The notes beneath the pieces were generated by a model. It was given only the letters and a program-made list of their open reading frames with translations, ran no database searches and was not told the origin of the DNA. The translations under genes were made by a program, and so were the position numbers. DNA of 21,051 nt from a virus: positions 1 through 21,051 of IMG/VR virus record IMGVR_UViG_3300027806_000182. One strand, written 5' to 3'. Shown in pieces: positions 14,338 through 21,051 of this stretch; within the stretch, counting starts at the first letter, position 1, and every line of letters begins with the position of its first letter.

Positions 14338-14448
14338 GGTGTTCCCTTCAAAGCATGGTGCGAATGCAACACGCTTAGCGGGAACTACCTAGGGGCGCAC
14401 GGGGCGATAACGCGGGTGCGCAGACCGGCAGAATCGGGCTAAGTCAAA

Positions 14449-14479
14449 CCCCTGTGCGGCGGGCTAAACCGCACAGGAG
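14449..14479 (-). terminator. strong hairpin between protease and capsid genes
   Basis: On the minus strand CTCCTGTGCGG pairs with CCGCACAGGGG as 11 bp (one G-U pair) around a 9-nt loop, then only TTTGAC follows. The 9-bp core (14451-14459 with 14469-14477) is perfect. With so few T residues it is a weak intrinsic terminator at best; it could instead be an attenuator, a transcript-processing or mRNA-stabilising structure ahead of the capsid gene. A second hairpin lies 7 nt away on the protease side. Confidence 0.5.
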
Positions 14480-14486
14480 CGGAGGC

Positions 14487-14505
14487 GTGCGCTGAACAAG
14501 CGCAC
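14487..14505 (-). other. second hairpin downstream of the protease gene
   Basis: A perfect 7-bp stem, GTGCGCT with AGCGCAC, around a 5-nt loop (14494-14498) sits 7 nt after the protease stop codon and 7 nt before the larger hairpin. It has no T run. The two could work together as an mRNA processing or stabilising signal, or as a transcription pause site between the protease and capsid genes. Function is inferred from position only. Confidence 0.45.
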
Positions 14506-14512
14506 AAGGAGG

Positions 14513-15208
14513 TCAACCGAAACGAATCCCACAATCATCGTCATTTCCGAACTCGATACCCGTTGAGTATATCGTTCGATCCGCGTCAAGCAACCCGGCA
14601 AGGATGGCGGACTTTCGGCGGATAAGGCCCTTGGTCAGCAGCTCGTCGATCTTCGCGTAGGACTTGTCGTAGTCGGGGGCGATCCCCTCGAGCGCCGCAT
14701 CGGGCAGGCACGGCATGGCGACCAAAGACACCTCCCGCAGCATCACGCGCCGGAGCATCAGTTCGGTGTCTATGCCAAACTTGGACATTTCATCGGGGTT
14801 CGGCGGCGAAGCGTCCAGCACCACCCCGCCGATGGAGTAGTGCCCTACCGCCCCGTGCTGGACCATGATGAGGAGGTCATTGCCGAACGCGGTGGGGAGG
14901 ATGTGCGTAGCCAGATACAGCCCGTCGCCCTTGCGGTAGCAGCGCCGGGCCGTGCCCACGGGTTCCTCTTCAATGTCGTGGTTGAAGTACACCGATTTGA
15001 CCTTGGCGGGGAAGTACGTCGTCAGGTCCAGACCGTCCGCAACAACCACCTCGTTCTCTTGGTCTTTGATCTCCCGCGTGGCCCACCCGTAGACCATGCG
15101 GTTGGACATATCGACGCTGGGGGTAATCTCGCCAGCCTTGACGACGACGTTCCCCGGCGAACACTGTGCGGTCTTTGCGATGCGGGAGCGGACGTTACCG
15201 TAGTTCAT
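14513..15208 (-). CDS. HK97-family prohead protease
   Basis: 231 aa. It is the S78-type serine protease that cleaves the capsid protein scaffold during maturation. The catalytic residues are visible in the expected order: H77 in VYFNHD, S125 in GHYSIGG, and the acidic E159 with the REVSLVAMP motif (158-166). The fold order (beta strands, VYGWATREI near residue 40, a helix after ATHILP) fits the family. The length is within the usual range. The ATG at 15208 lies inside the end of a 48-aa upstream gene (14-nt overlap) and follows a weak AAGGG site. It lies between portal and capsid genes, the standard order. The tail after residue 185 is helical and probably removed or involved in assembly. Confidence 0.93.
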   Translation of the reverse strand: MNYGNVRSRIAKTAQCSPGNVVVKAGEITPSVDMSNRMVYGWATREIKDQENEVVVADGLDLTTYFPAKVKSVYFNHDIEEEPVGTARRCYRKGDGLYLATHILPTAFGNDLLIMVQHGAVGHYSIGGVVLDASPPNPDEMSKFGIDTELMLRRVMLREVSLVAMPCLPDAALEGIAPDYDKSYAKIDELLTKGLIRRKSAILAGLLDADRTIYSTGIEFGNDDDCGIRFG

Positions 15209-15341
15209 GGGGTTTTCCCTTCTTGCAGTTCATCGCTTTCCACTTCTTGTGTGGGGGCTTCGGCTTCGTGAGATTCCCGTAGTACCGACTGAGAAGTTCC
15301 GCGACCTTGCGTTGGTTTTCCGTCAGGTGTACCTCGGCCAT
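15195..15341 (-). CDS. overlooked small protein, 48 aa
   Basis: 48 aa, not recognised. Its sequence begins MAEVHLTENQRKVAELLSRY and ends NCKKGKPHELR. It is strongly basic with one predicted helix (about 6-21) and a Lys/Pro-rich middle (TKPKPPHKKWK). The ATG at 15341 is two nt after the TAA of the portal-MuF gene, with a strong AAAGGGG site, and its TAA at 15195 lies inside the start of the protease gene, which overlaps by 14 nt. A longer open frame on the same strand in another phase covers this stretch but has no ribosome site and runs into the portal gene, so it is a shadow. A small scaffold or DNA-binding role is a guess. Confidence 0.72.
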   Translation of the reverse strand: MAEVHLTENQRKVAELLSRYYGNLTKPKPPHKKWKAMNCKKGKPHELR

Positions 15342-15343
15342 GT

Positions 15344-17908
15344 TTACCCCTTTGCCTCAACAAACACCGCCGCAAGCCCACACCGACAGTTGGGATGCCC
15401 CGGCGGCCCGTCAATGTCCGCGTAATCGTTGACTGCCAGCACGGCCCCGTTCTCGCCGATGATGTTCTGCCCACGGGCGATGAACGGAGCACCGATGGCC
15501 GCGATGCGGTACCGCTTGGACAGCGTGACACAGATCGGGCACGGGTTGCCGCTCAACAGCCATTCTTTGCCAGCGACTTGCCCCGAGTCCTGCCATGCCG
15601 TTTCTCGCCCGATGTGGTAGGCCCGCATCGTTTCGGTATTTGAAATCCGATCGGCAGCGTACTCGGTGCCCGGACCCATGAGTTCCTTGATCGACGATAC
15701 CCGATCGGCGATGGGTTCGCCGGCCGCGATGGACGTTTGCAGCACCTCTCGCACGCGGTTTTCGACGGTCTGCGTGACAGTGGCGAACAGTTTGCCCTGG
15801 TAATCCGCGACCGCCTGACCCGCTCGCGCGGAGAAGGCCGCAATATCGGCGTTCCCGATCCGCTGGACGGGTGCAAGATCGACCGCGACCGCCGCGGCAT
15901 AACCCTCGTTCAGCAGGTCGTAAATCTGACGTGCGGTTGCTTCGTTGAACTGCTTGAAGGCTTCCGGGTCCATCGAGGGTACATACGTCAGTTCGCCAGT
16001 CGCGTAGTTCACGCCCGCGACGACCTTGGGCGCGATCTGGGCGAAGAACGCCCGCAAAGCCTCGGACATGGCCGCTTCGTTGGTGACGATGATGCGGGGA
16101 ACCCCTACGCCACCCTTTTCCATCGATGTGCCGCGACACGCCGTTTCCGGGGTCTGCTCGCAGCATGAACAACCCTTGCGAGTGTGCCAAAACTCGGAAG
16201 TCCGGTAAACAGGCGGCTGAGGTCCATCGTCGAGCCCCTTGGTTGAGTCGTCGGGCGCGGGCGGGTTGTCGTCGGGCGGCGGGTTGGGAATCTCGCTGGG
16301 CTGGTCGTTTTGGTCTTCTTGGGTCTCTTGGGGTCTTCCCGTGGTCTTCTCGGGTGCCTTTGCGGCGGCATCCACCAGCGTTGCGGCGGTTTCCGCGTCC
16401 ACCCCGTACAGGGCGGTGAGGGCAACCTTGGCCGCGTCGGCGGTCAGTTCGCCGCGCGTGACCTTGCCGACAGTCTCCAAAACAGCGTTGGCGTACTCAA
16501 TCGGAACCCGCTGGGGCTTGGCCTCGGGCTGGGTGGTCGTTTCGGTGCTTTGCGTGTTTGTGGCCGTATCGACCGACGTGGTACCGAAGGACAAAGCCCC
16601 AAACGGGTCCGGTGATTCCTTGTATCCGTCGCCCATCGCGTCCGCGTCAAACGACAGTTCGCGCCGGGCCTCGTTCTTGGTGATGATGCCCGCGCCGTAC
16701 AGGCTTGTCATGCGGGTGGACATTTCCAACCAATCCCGGTCTACCGGGTCGTCAAAGGCGAAGAACAGCGTGGGGTCATTGAGCGCGACCCGGAAATCCT
16801 CGATGATTTCCTGGTTGATGATGTCCTCCATCGCCCGGATGCGGGGTGCGATGGTCTGACGCTGCCACATCGGGGTGGCTTCCTTGGCCTGTGCCAACGA
16901 TGCCGAGTCCATCGTCACGAACGCGAGGGGAACCCCCAGCACGTTGCAGATCGTGTCGCGGGTCTTTTCATCGCTGGTCAGGTAGGACAACTCGCGGGTC
17001 TGCTGCGCCCACTGGATTACTTCCACGCCTTCACCCGTCATCACCAGCGGTTTCTCGCTCTTGGTCGAGCCCCGGTACTTCGCTTCAATCACGGCTTCAA
17101 CCTGCTTGCGCTGGTCGAGTGTCGCGCCGGGCATGAGGATCACCAGCCCCGGACGAGCCCCGTTGTCGATGGTCGCCAGGAACATCTGGGAGAACGCGAT
17201 GGACAAATCCTGCTCGCGGAAGCAGGCGGCAATATCGGGCATTCCGTTGAAAGGGTCGAGCGGGTTGAACCGCTGGAAGAACGCAACGTCCTTCCGCTCG
17301 TAGAAGCGCTCGAGGTCCGCCGTGCGGCCAAACACAAACCCGGAAATCCATTGCTGCCGGTTAGGGACCGGGCGGGTATACATCGGGTTCATCGGGTACA
17401 GCTCGCGGGGAGCCGACGACATGCCCCGGACCTTGTACCAGCCGCATTGACCGCCCAGGGCGCAATACGCCTCGGTTGCAAACGCCAGTTCGTGCCAAGT
17501 CGTTTGAGGGTTGGGGTTGTCCAGCAACTTCCGCGCGGGATGCTCGGGGTCGGTGACGACTTCCAACTCGTCGGCCATGTCGATGGCCTTGCGGGTGCCG
17601 ACGCGCGAGGACGCCCGCAACAGAGACTTCCGCGCCGCACTGACCGGGGAAGCCTTGAAAGAACCCGTGCCCTTGCGGGACTTGCGGTAGAGGTTCCACG
17701 GTACCGATGCAACCGCGTTCGCGTTGATTGTGATGCACTTGTAGGCGTACTTGGTGAACCGCTGGACGCCCTCGGCGGCGTTGATCTGCGGGTACCGCAT
17801 CTGCCCCGTGCTGTCCGATGGGCGCACAATCGCGGCGGAGTATTGCTCCTGTGAAGGCTTGGCCTTCGGTGGTACTGCGGTCGGAGTTTTCTTCACCTTT
17901 CGCGGCAT
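15344..17908 (-). CDS. portal protein fused to a C-terminal MuF domain
   Basis: 854 aa. Residues about 40-430 form an HK97-type portal (SVPWNLYRKS at 68-77, then TEAYCALGGQCGWYKV, KEATPMWQRQTIAPRIR and a clip and stem order). Portal rings are the DNA entry channel. A helix pair (470-515) and a disordered Pro/Asp/Gln-rich linker (about 515-565) follow. Next is a CysCys cluster (C580, C582, C583, C591). The end is a MuF head-morphogenesis domain (about 750-843): NTETMRAYHIGRETAW, then C790-P-x-C793 and H838-P-N-C841-R-C843. These are usually two separate genes; here one frame carries both. ATG 17908 is preferred over GTG 17917 because it sits just after the terminase stop (TAA-AC-ATG). Confidence 0.92.
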   Translation of the reverse strand: MPRKVKKTPTAVPPKAKPSQEQYSAAIVRPSDSTGQMRYPQINAAEGVQRFTKYAYKCITINANAVASVPWNLYRKSRKGTGSFKASPVSAARKSLLRASSRVGTRKAIDMADELEVVTDPEHPARKLLDNPNPQTTWHELAFATEAYCALGGQCGWYKVRGMSSAPRELYPMNPMYTRPVPNRQQWISGFVFGRTADLERFYERKDVAFFQRFNPLDPFNGMPDIAACFREQDLSIAFSQMFLATIDNGARPGLVILMPGATLDQRKQVEAVIEAKYRGSTKSEKPLVMTGEGVEVIQWAQQTRELSYLTSDEKTRDTICNVLGVPLAFVTMDSASLAQAKEATPMWQRQTIAPRIRAMEDIINQEIIEDFRVALNDPTLFFAFDDPVDRDWLEMSTRMTSLYGAGIITKNEARRELSFDADAMGDGYKESPDPFGALSFGTTSVDTATNTQSTETTTQPEAKPQRVPIEYANAVLETVGKVTRGELTADAAKVALTALYGVDAETAATLVDAAAKAPEKTTGRPQETQEDQNDQPSEIPNPPPDDNPPAPDDSTKGLDDGPQPPVYRTSEFWHTRKGCSCCEQTPETACRGTSMEKGGVGVPRIIVTNEAAMSEALRAFFAQIAPKVVAGVNYATGELTYVPSMDPEAFKQFNEATARQIYDLLNEGYAAAVAVDLAPVQRIGNADIAAFSARAGQAVADYQGKLFATVTQTVENRVREVLQTSIAAGEPIADRVSSIKELMGPGTEYAADRISNTETMRAYHIGRETAWQDSGQVAGKEWLLSGNPCPICVTLSKRYRIAAIGAPFIARGQNIIGENGAVLAVNDYADIDGPPGHPNCRCGLAAVFVEAKG

Positions 17909-17910
17909 GT

Positions 17911-19254
17911 TTACCACCTTGGATCTTCGGATTCGTCTACGGGTAATGTATTCCCCAGACCACCCATATCAACATCGACCACCGCAGCCGAGTAGCCCGT
18001 GTGCTTGTCAACGTGCATCACGGCGTAGCGCATCGCGTCGCAGCCGTGGTCGTCAACCTTGATCGGTTCTTCCTTCTCGGCCTGACCGTTCTTGGACTTG
18101 GCCCATGAGTAGTTCTCAATCTCCATCTCGGTGCAGGTGGGCTTTTTCTTTTCTTCCAGTTCAGTATCGGCCTGATCGAGCGAATCCCGCAACAGGAACA
18201 GCCGAGCCCGCCCGTTCTCTTGGACTCGAAGCCGGTTGGTAACGGCCTGAATGCCCACACCGACCGACTTGTCCGCCGCGACGGTTTGAATCCCGTGGCG
18301 CTCGAGCGTTGCCCGGTCTTCCGCGTCATGGTCGCTGACGGTGGATTCGATGTTCTCGCCCTCGGAGAGCTTGTTGATGATCTTGGCCCAGTCTTCCACC
18401 AGCCGCCGCGTGCCGTACACCTCGCGGTAGCGGTACATGATCCCGTCGCCGTCAATAGCCCACCACTGGCAGACGAACGGGTTGGTGAACCCGAAGTCAA
18501 TCGTGCGAATCCGCCGCCATGACGCGGGAATCTCGAAGCGGTCAATCAGGTGTACGCTGGCGTCCCAGTTGTCAAACACCAGGCCCTCCGACGACGCCCA
18601 ATGACCCCTAAGCAACCGTTCGCGTCGTGCCCCGGTAAGATTGCTCAGCACGTCGAGGTACTTCCGGCCCGCGTCGGTCCAGTCCCGCCCGTTATGCAAC
18701 ATCGGGTTGTCTTCGTGCCGCGACGGGAGCCGGGTGAGTTTGTTGTCGTCCGCCCGGCGCTTGAGGTGGTGCCCGTTGCCCGAGGGGTTGCAGTCGAGGA
18801 TGAGCTGTTGGTACGGCATGACCCCATTGCGAAGGCGGGACAGCAGCTTTTCAAGGTCGTCCTCGTCGATTTCGGTGGACTCGAAGACCGCGATCAGGTC
18901 ATATTCGGTGGACATGATCCGGTCGGGGTTGTCCAGCCCGCACACGTCAACCTCGGAGCCGTTGGGGAATCGGTACGTTCGCCGCGTGCTGCGCGAGGCC
19001 CCCGCCGACACGGGCGAGTTCTCGGGCAGCACCTTTTCCTCCCACGTAACCAGCGTGGAAGTCGTCATACTGGTGCGCGTCTTACGGCAGATCAGGATTC
19101 GGCATCGGGGATAGTTCGCGGCGCAGATGTACAGTTTTTCCAGCACGCCGCGGGACTTGCCGGTGCCCGCCGGCCCGTCAATCATCACGATTAGGTCTTT
19201 GCAATAGAGAAGGTTCTTGACCGCACCGCGCGGGCAGAACACCGAGGGCTTCAC
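17911..19254 (-). CDS. terL: terminase large subunit
   Basis: 447 aa. It packages DNA into the prohead using an ATPase and a nuclease domain. Walker A is GPAGTGKS (27-34). The Walker B strand with the catalytic glutamate is YDLIAVFES (E125); the residue before it is Phe, where Asp is usual. The coupling motif is LILDCNPSG (151-159). The nuclease domain has TIDFGFTNPF (D253), VSDHDAED (D308) and VDDHGCDAMRYA (D401, D402, D406), the metal-binding acidic set. Length is normal for an HK97-type terminase. The start is GTG at 19254, with an AAAGGA site about 11 nt upstream. It follows the small-terminase-like gene and precedes the portal gene, the standard order. Confidence 0.95.
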   Translation of the reverse strand: MKPSVFCPRGAVKNLLYCKDLIVMIDGPAGTGKSRGVLEKLYICAANYPRCRILICRKTRTSMTTSTLVTWEEKVLPENSPVSAGASRSTRRTYRFPNGSEVDVCGLDNPDRIMSTEYDLIAVFESTEIDEDDLEKLLSRLRNGVMPYQQLILDCNPSGNGHHLKRRADDNKLTRLPSRHEDNPMLHNGRDWTDAGRKYLDVLSNLTGARRERLLRGHWASSEGLVFDNWDASVHLIDRFEIPASWRRIRTIDFGFTNPFVCQWWAIDGDGIMYRYREVYGTRRLVEDWAKIINKLSEGENIESTVSDHDAEDRATLERHGIQTVAADKSVGVGIQAVTNRLRVQENGRARLFLLRDSLDQADTELEEKKKPTCTEMEIENYSWAKSKNGQAEKEEPIKVDDHGCDAMRYAVMHVDKHTGYSAAVVDVDMGGLGNTLPVDESEDPRW

Positions 19255-19268
19255 CTTGGGTTGTTCCT

Positions 19269-19559
19269 TTACACTTTCGATGGATCGAACTCCCCGTAGA
19301 GCTTGACGTTCTCGGTAGACTTCCCTTGGTCGAGGCGTTCGTTGCGGTTGATTTCAATCGCGGAATCGAGGGCCAGTTTCTGGGCTTGGAAGATAAGCTT
19401 GCCCGCGTTGATGCGGTCGCGTTCGGTGGCGGTTTCGTCGTTGGCGATTCTGTGCGCCATCGTGAGCGCGTCAATCGCTCCCTGCTCGGACAGCTCACCA
19501 AGGCGAAGCATCCGCGTGAGCGTTTTCAAAGCCGCCGACATGCCTTCACCGTTGCTCAT
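19269..19559 (-). CDS. putative small terminase subunit
   Basis: 96 aa. It is almost wholly helical: SAALKTLTRMLRLGELSEQGAIDALTMAHRIAND, then RDRINAGKLIFQAQKLALDSAIEINRNERLDQGK, and a C-terminal tail KLYGEFDPSKV. It is immediately upstream of the large subunit with a 14-nt gap, the usual position of a small terminase that recognises the DNA packaging site. The helical build fits, but no helix-turn-helix motif is certain and it is shorter than many. The ATG at 19559 is chosen because it overlaps the upstream stop as ATGA; the longer open frame would read into the beta-helix gene. A non-terminase helical protein is the alternative. Confidence 0.62.
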   Translation of the reverse strand: MSNGEGMSAALKTLTRMLRLGELSEQGAIDALTMAHRIANDETATERDRINAGKLIFQAQKLALDSAIEINRNERLDQGKSTENVKLYGEFDPSKV

Positions 19560-21051
19560 GCTCCCCCGATCGACATGCCGGTAGCCAGACCAGCCGCAAA
19601 GCCCGCAGCCGTTCCGCCGCCACCGTATTGATCTGAACCGTTCTGGAAAGCACCGATGTTGGTGCCCCTGGTGAGATTGACGCCGACGATGGAGTTTTGC
19701 GGGTTTGCTCGGTTCAGCAGTGTTGCCGCGATAAACGCACTGGACGGACGACCGTTTGTAGCCTGAGTGCCACCATCGGGGAAAGCGGGCGAAGTTCCGT
19801 AGACACCCGATGGATCGAGCCCGCGATCTGACGGGTCGATATCGCTCAGCTTGGCAACCGTGTTGTACGTCGATCCGGGCGTGTTTGATGCCCAAACAGT
19901 GCTGGTAGTTCCGATGAAATACGCATTGTGCCCAAAGTCGTAGATCGTGGGCGCGAGTGTGGTCGTCATAATCCCAAGTTGGTCACGGAACAGCCACGTG
20001 TTTGCCGTTCCGGTGTATGTTGCCGCCCCGCTGCGCACGTCGGTAAATGCAAAGAGCGAATCCCGGCATAGAACCCGCGCCGTTGTCGCGGCCATTGAGT
20101 GACGGTGCGCAAACATCGCCTCGCCGCCGGTGCGACCGCTGAGATTTCCGCAATGAAGGACGGTGGACTTGAGGAAGTACAAAGAGTTACCAGCCGGGGT
20201 GCCGTCGCCGGTGGAAATCACACCGAAGCCCGTTGCGGATGCGGTCTGCTGCGTAACCGTGATAAGCGTTCCCGACCACAGAATCGTCGCGTTATTCGCG
20301 CTGGTGCCAAGCCCGATGATTCCACCTTTGCTTGCACTGAAGTTCAGGTCAACCCATCCAGCCCCCGCCGTGTGTACTCCGCTGCGGAAGGCACAATCGT
20401 GGAAGCTCATCGCCGAGCCGGTTCCTGCGCCGGGGGCAAAGGCCCACACACCAAACCCCTGCGCGGTGCATCGAACGTGCCGCGCGGGGTAGGCTTGCCA
20501 GTCCCAGGCATCGCCAAGGAGTGCGCGTGTCTGCCCCACCGCGTAGGCCCGTGCGTAGATAGGACGCGGCCCGCCGTTGGGCGTCATCATGGAGATGTCG
20601 GTGTAAACCGCGCAGTCGCGGACCTCGTAGTCCTGCACGGCGCTGACAGTGCCGTTGCCGTGCGTGTAGAAGCCGTCCATCGAGCCGCTGTAGCTCGTAC
20701 CGTTGTCCGGGGGCAGATGCGTGCCGTCGGGCATGTAGAGCCCGTGCATGTAGGCCACGCACCGATCAAACAGCACACCGGAGACAAGGTTGTCCGAGTA
20801 CGCCACGTAGCTCGTGGACGACCCGAAGTACCCAAGCCCGTAGACCGTGCACCCCCGCACGGTGCCGCTGGTGAGGTTCCCGCCGCCGGTGTTCAGGCCG
20901 ATGTTGTGGTACCCCGCATCGTGGACGATGCAGTTGATGATGAGCGTGCCAAGCCCACTCGAAACGATGCCGTACGCCGCCGAGCCGCGCGGGCTCGCCC
21001 GCCAGATGACCAGCCCGTCGATGCGTGCGTTGGCCCCGTTGCACTCCACCA
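19556..21051 (-). CDS. parallel beta-helix spike or fibre protein (5' end cut by window)
   Basis: About 498 codons are visible, and the frame stays open through the right edge, so the N-terminus lies outside. The sequence is a string of short beta-strand turns: GLVIWRASPRGSAAYGIVSS, LIINCIVHDAGYHNIGLN, SGTVRGCTVYGLGYFG, VLFDRCVAYMHGLYM and others. The recurring pattern of a polar turn then a C-x-V/A strand (NCIVHDA, GCTVYG, RCVAYM, DCAVYTD, DCAFRSG) marks a right-handed parallel beta helix. In phages these are tail spikes or fibres that bind or cut surface glycans; catalytic residues cannot be assigned. The end is Gly-rich (YGGGGTAAGFAAGLATGMS). It lies upstream of the terminase genes, which fits a circular or permuted late transcript. 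Confidence 0.8.
   Translation of the reverse strand, partial: VECNGANARIDGLVIWRASPRGSAAYGIVSSGLGTLIINCIVHDAGYHNIGLNTGGGNLTSGTVRGCTVYGLGYFGSSTSYVAYSDNLVSGVLFDRCVAYMHGLYMPDGTHLPPDNGTSYSGSMDGFYTHGNGTVSAVQDYEVRDCAVYTDISMMTPNGGPRPIYARAYAVGQTRALLGDAWDWQAYPARHVRCTAQGFGVWAFAPGAGTGSAMSFHDCAFRSGVHTAGAGWVDLNFSASKGGIIGLGTSANNATILWSGTLITVTQQTASATGFGVISTGDGTPAGNSLYFLKSTVLHCGNLSGRTGGEAMFAHRHSMAATTARVLCRDSLFAFTDVRSGAATYTGTANTWLFRDQLGIMTTTLAPTIYDFGHNAYFIGTTSTVWASNTPGSTYNTVAKLSDIDPSDRGLDPSGVYGTSPAFPDGGTQATNGRPSSAFIAATLLNRANPQNSIVGVNLTRGTNIGAFQNGSDQYGGGGTAAGFAAGLATGMSIGGA

Noticed and set aside
12778-14442. A 554-aa open frame on the plus strand opposite the major capsid gene
   Set aside because: It mirrors the capsid gene, has Gly/Val/Asp/Arg-rich composition of an antisense shadow, and shows no family pattern. 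The capsid gene on the minus strand is certain.
15205-15531. A 108-aa minus-strand frame over the protease-portal junction
   Set aside because: It overlaps the conserved end of the MuF domain in another phase and lacks a ribosome site; the 48-aa frame at 15195-15341 explains the gap better.
1-21051. A defence system, toxin-antitoxin pair, CRISPR array or insertion sequence
   Set aside because: I saw no repeat-spacer pattern, transposase, toxin family or nuclease other than the recombination exonuclease, the terminase and the prohead protease.

Overview
The window is 21 kb of a tailed double-stranded DNA phage or prophage (Caudoviricetes) with an HK97-type head. Every gene I can support is on the minus strand, so transcription runs from the right edge to the left edge. 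Packing is tight: ATGA, GTGA and TAATG start/stop overlaps join most neighbours, GTG starts are common, and several genes have strong Shine-Dalgarno sites (for example GGAGGTGA before the recombinase). The DNA is GC-rich, roughly 60% by eye. The host is a bacterium that uses Shine-Dalgarno initiation. The taxon cannot be read from the sequence; cysteine-rich tail-region proteins and beta-solenoid proteins faintly suggest a planctomycete-like or other environmental host, but that is only a guess.

Layout in transcription order, right to left. (1) Packaging: a parallel beta-helix protein cut by the right edge (spike or fibre candidate), a small protein in the small-terminase position, and the large terminase. 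(2) Head: a portal fused to a C-terminal MuF domain (854 aa), a 48-aa gene squeezed between portal and protease, the HK97 prohead protease, a 175-nt gap with two strong hairpins, the major capsid protein, a beta-rich candidate decoration protein and an 86-aa protein. (3) Neck: gp6-like connector, a 60-aa one-helix membrane protein, head-closure (gp16-like) protein, HK97 gp10-like protein and a DUF3168-like tail terminator. (4) Tail: candidate tail tube protein, a very short tape-measure-like protein, then distal-tail or fibre candidates, including a beta-solenoid protein and two adjacent cysteine-rich proteins. (5) A 93-nt gap with nested repeats that may be regulatory. (6) Accessory and recombination block: zinc-ribbon protein, conserved small phage proteins, a two-helix membrane protein, a tRNA-like RNA element, then a RecE-like exonuclease, a RecT/Bet annealing protein and SSB.

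The first five groups make the virion: terminase packages DNA through the portal, the protease matures the capsid, and neck and tail proteins complete the particle. The last three genes form a classical single-strand-annealing recombination cassette: the exonuclease exposes 3' tails, the Bet-type protein anneals them and SSB protects them. No integrase, repressor, DNA polymerase, recognisable endolysin, CRISPR array or known defence system is visible.

The best candidates for something new are the 113-nt tRNA-like element, the portal-MuF fusion with an internal cysteine cluster, the small gene under the protease start, the hairpin pair before the capsid gene, and the cysteine-rich protein pair. 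I do not see a clear new multigene system.
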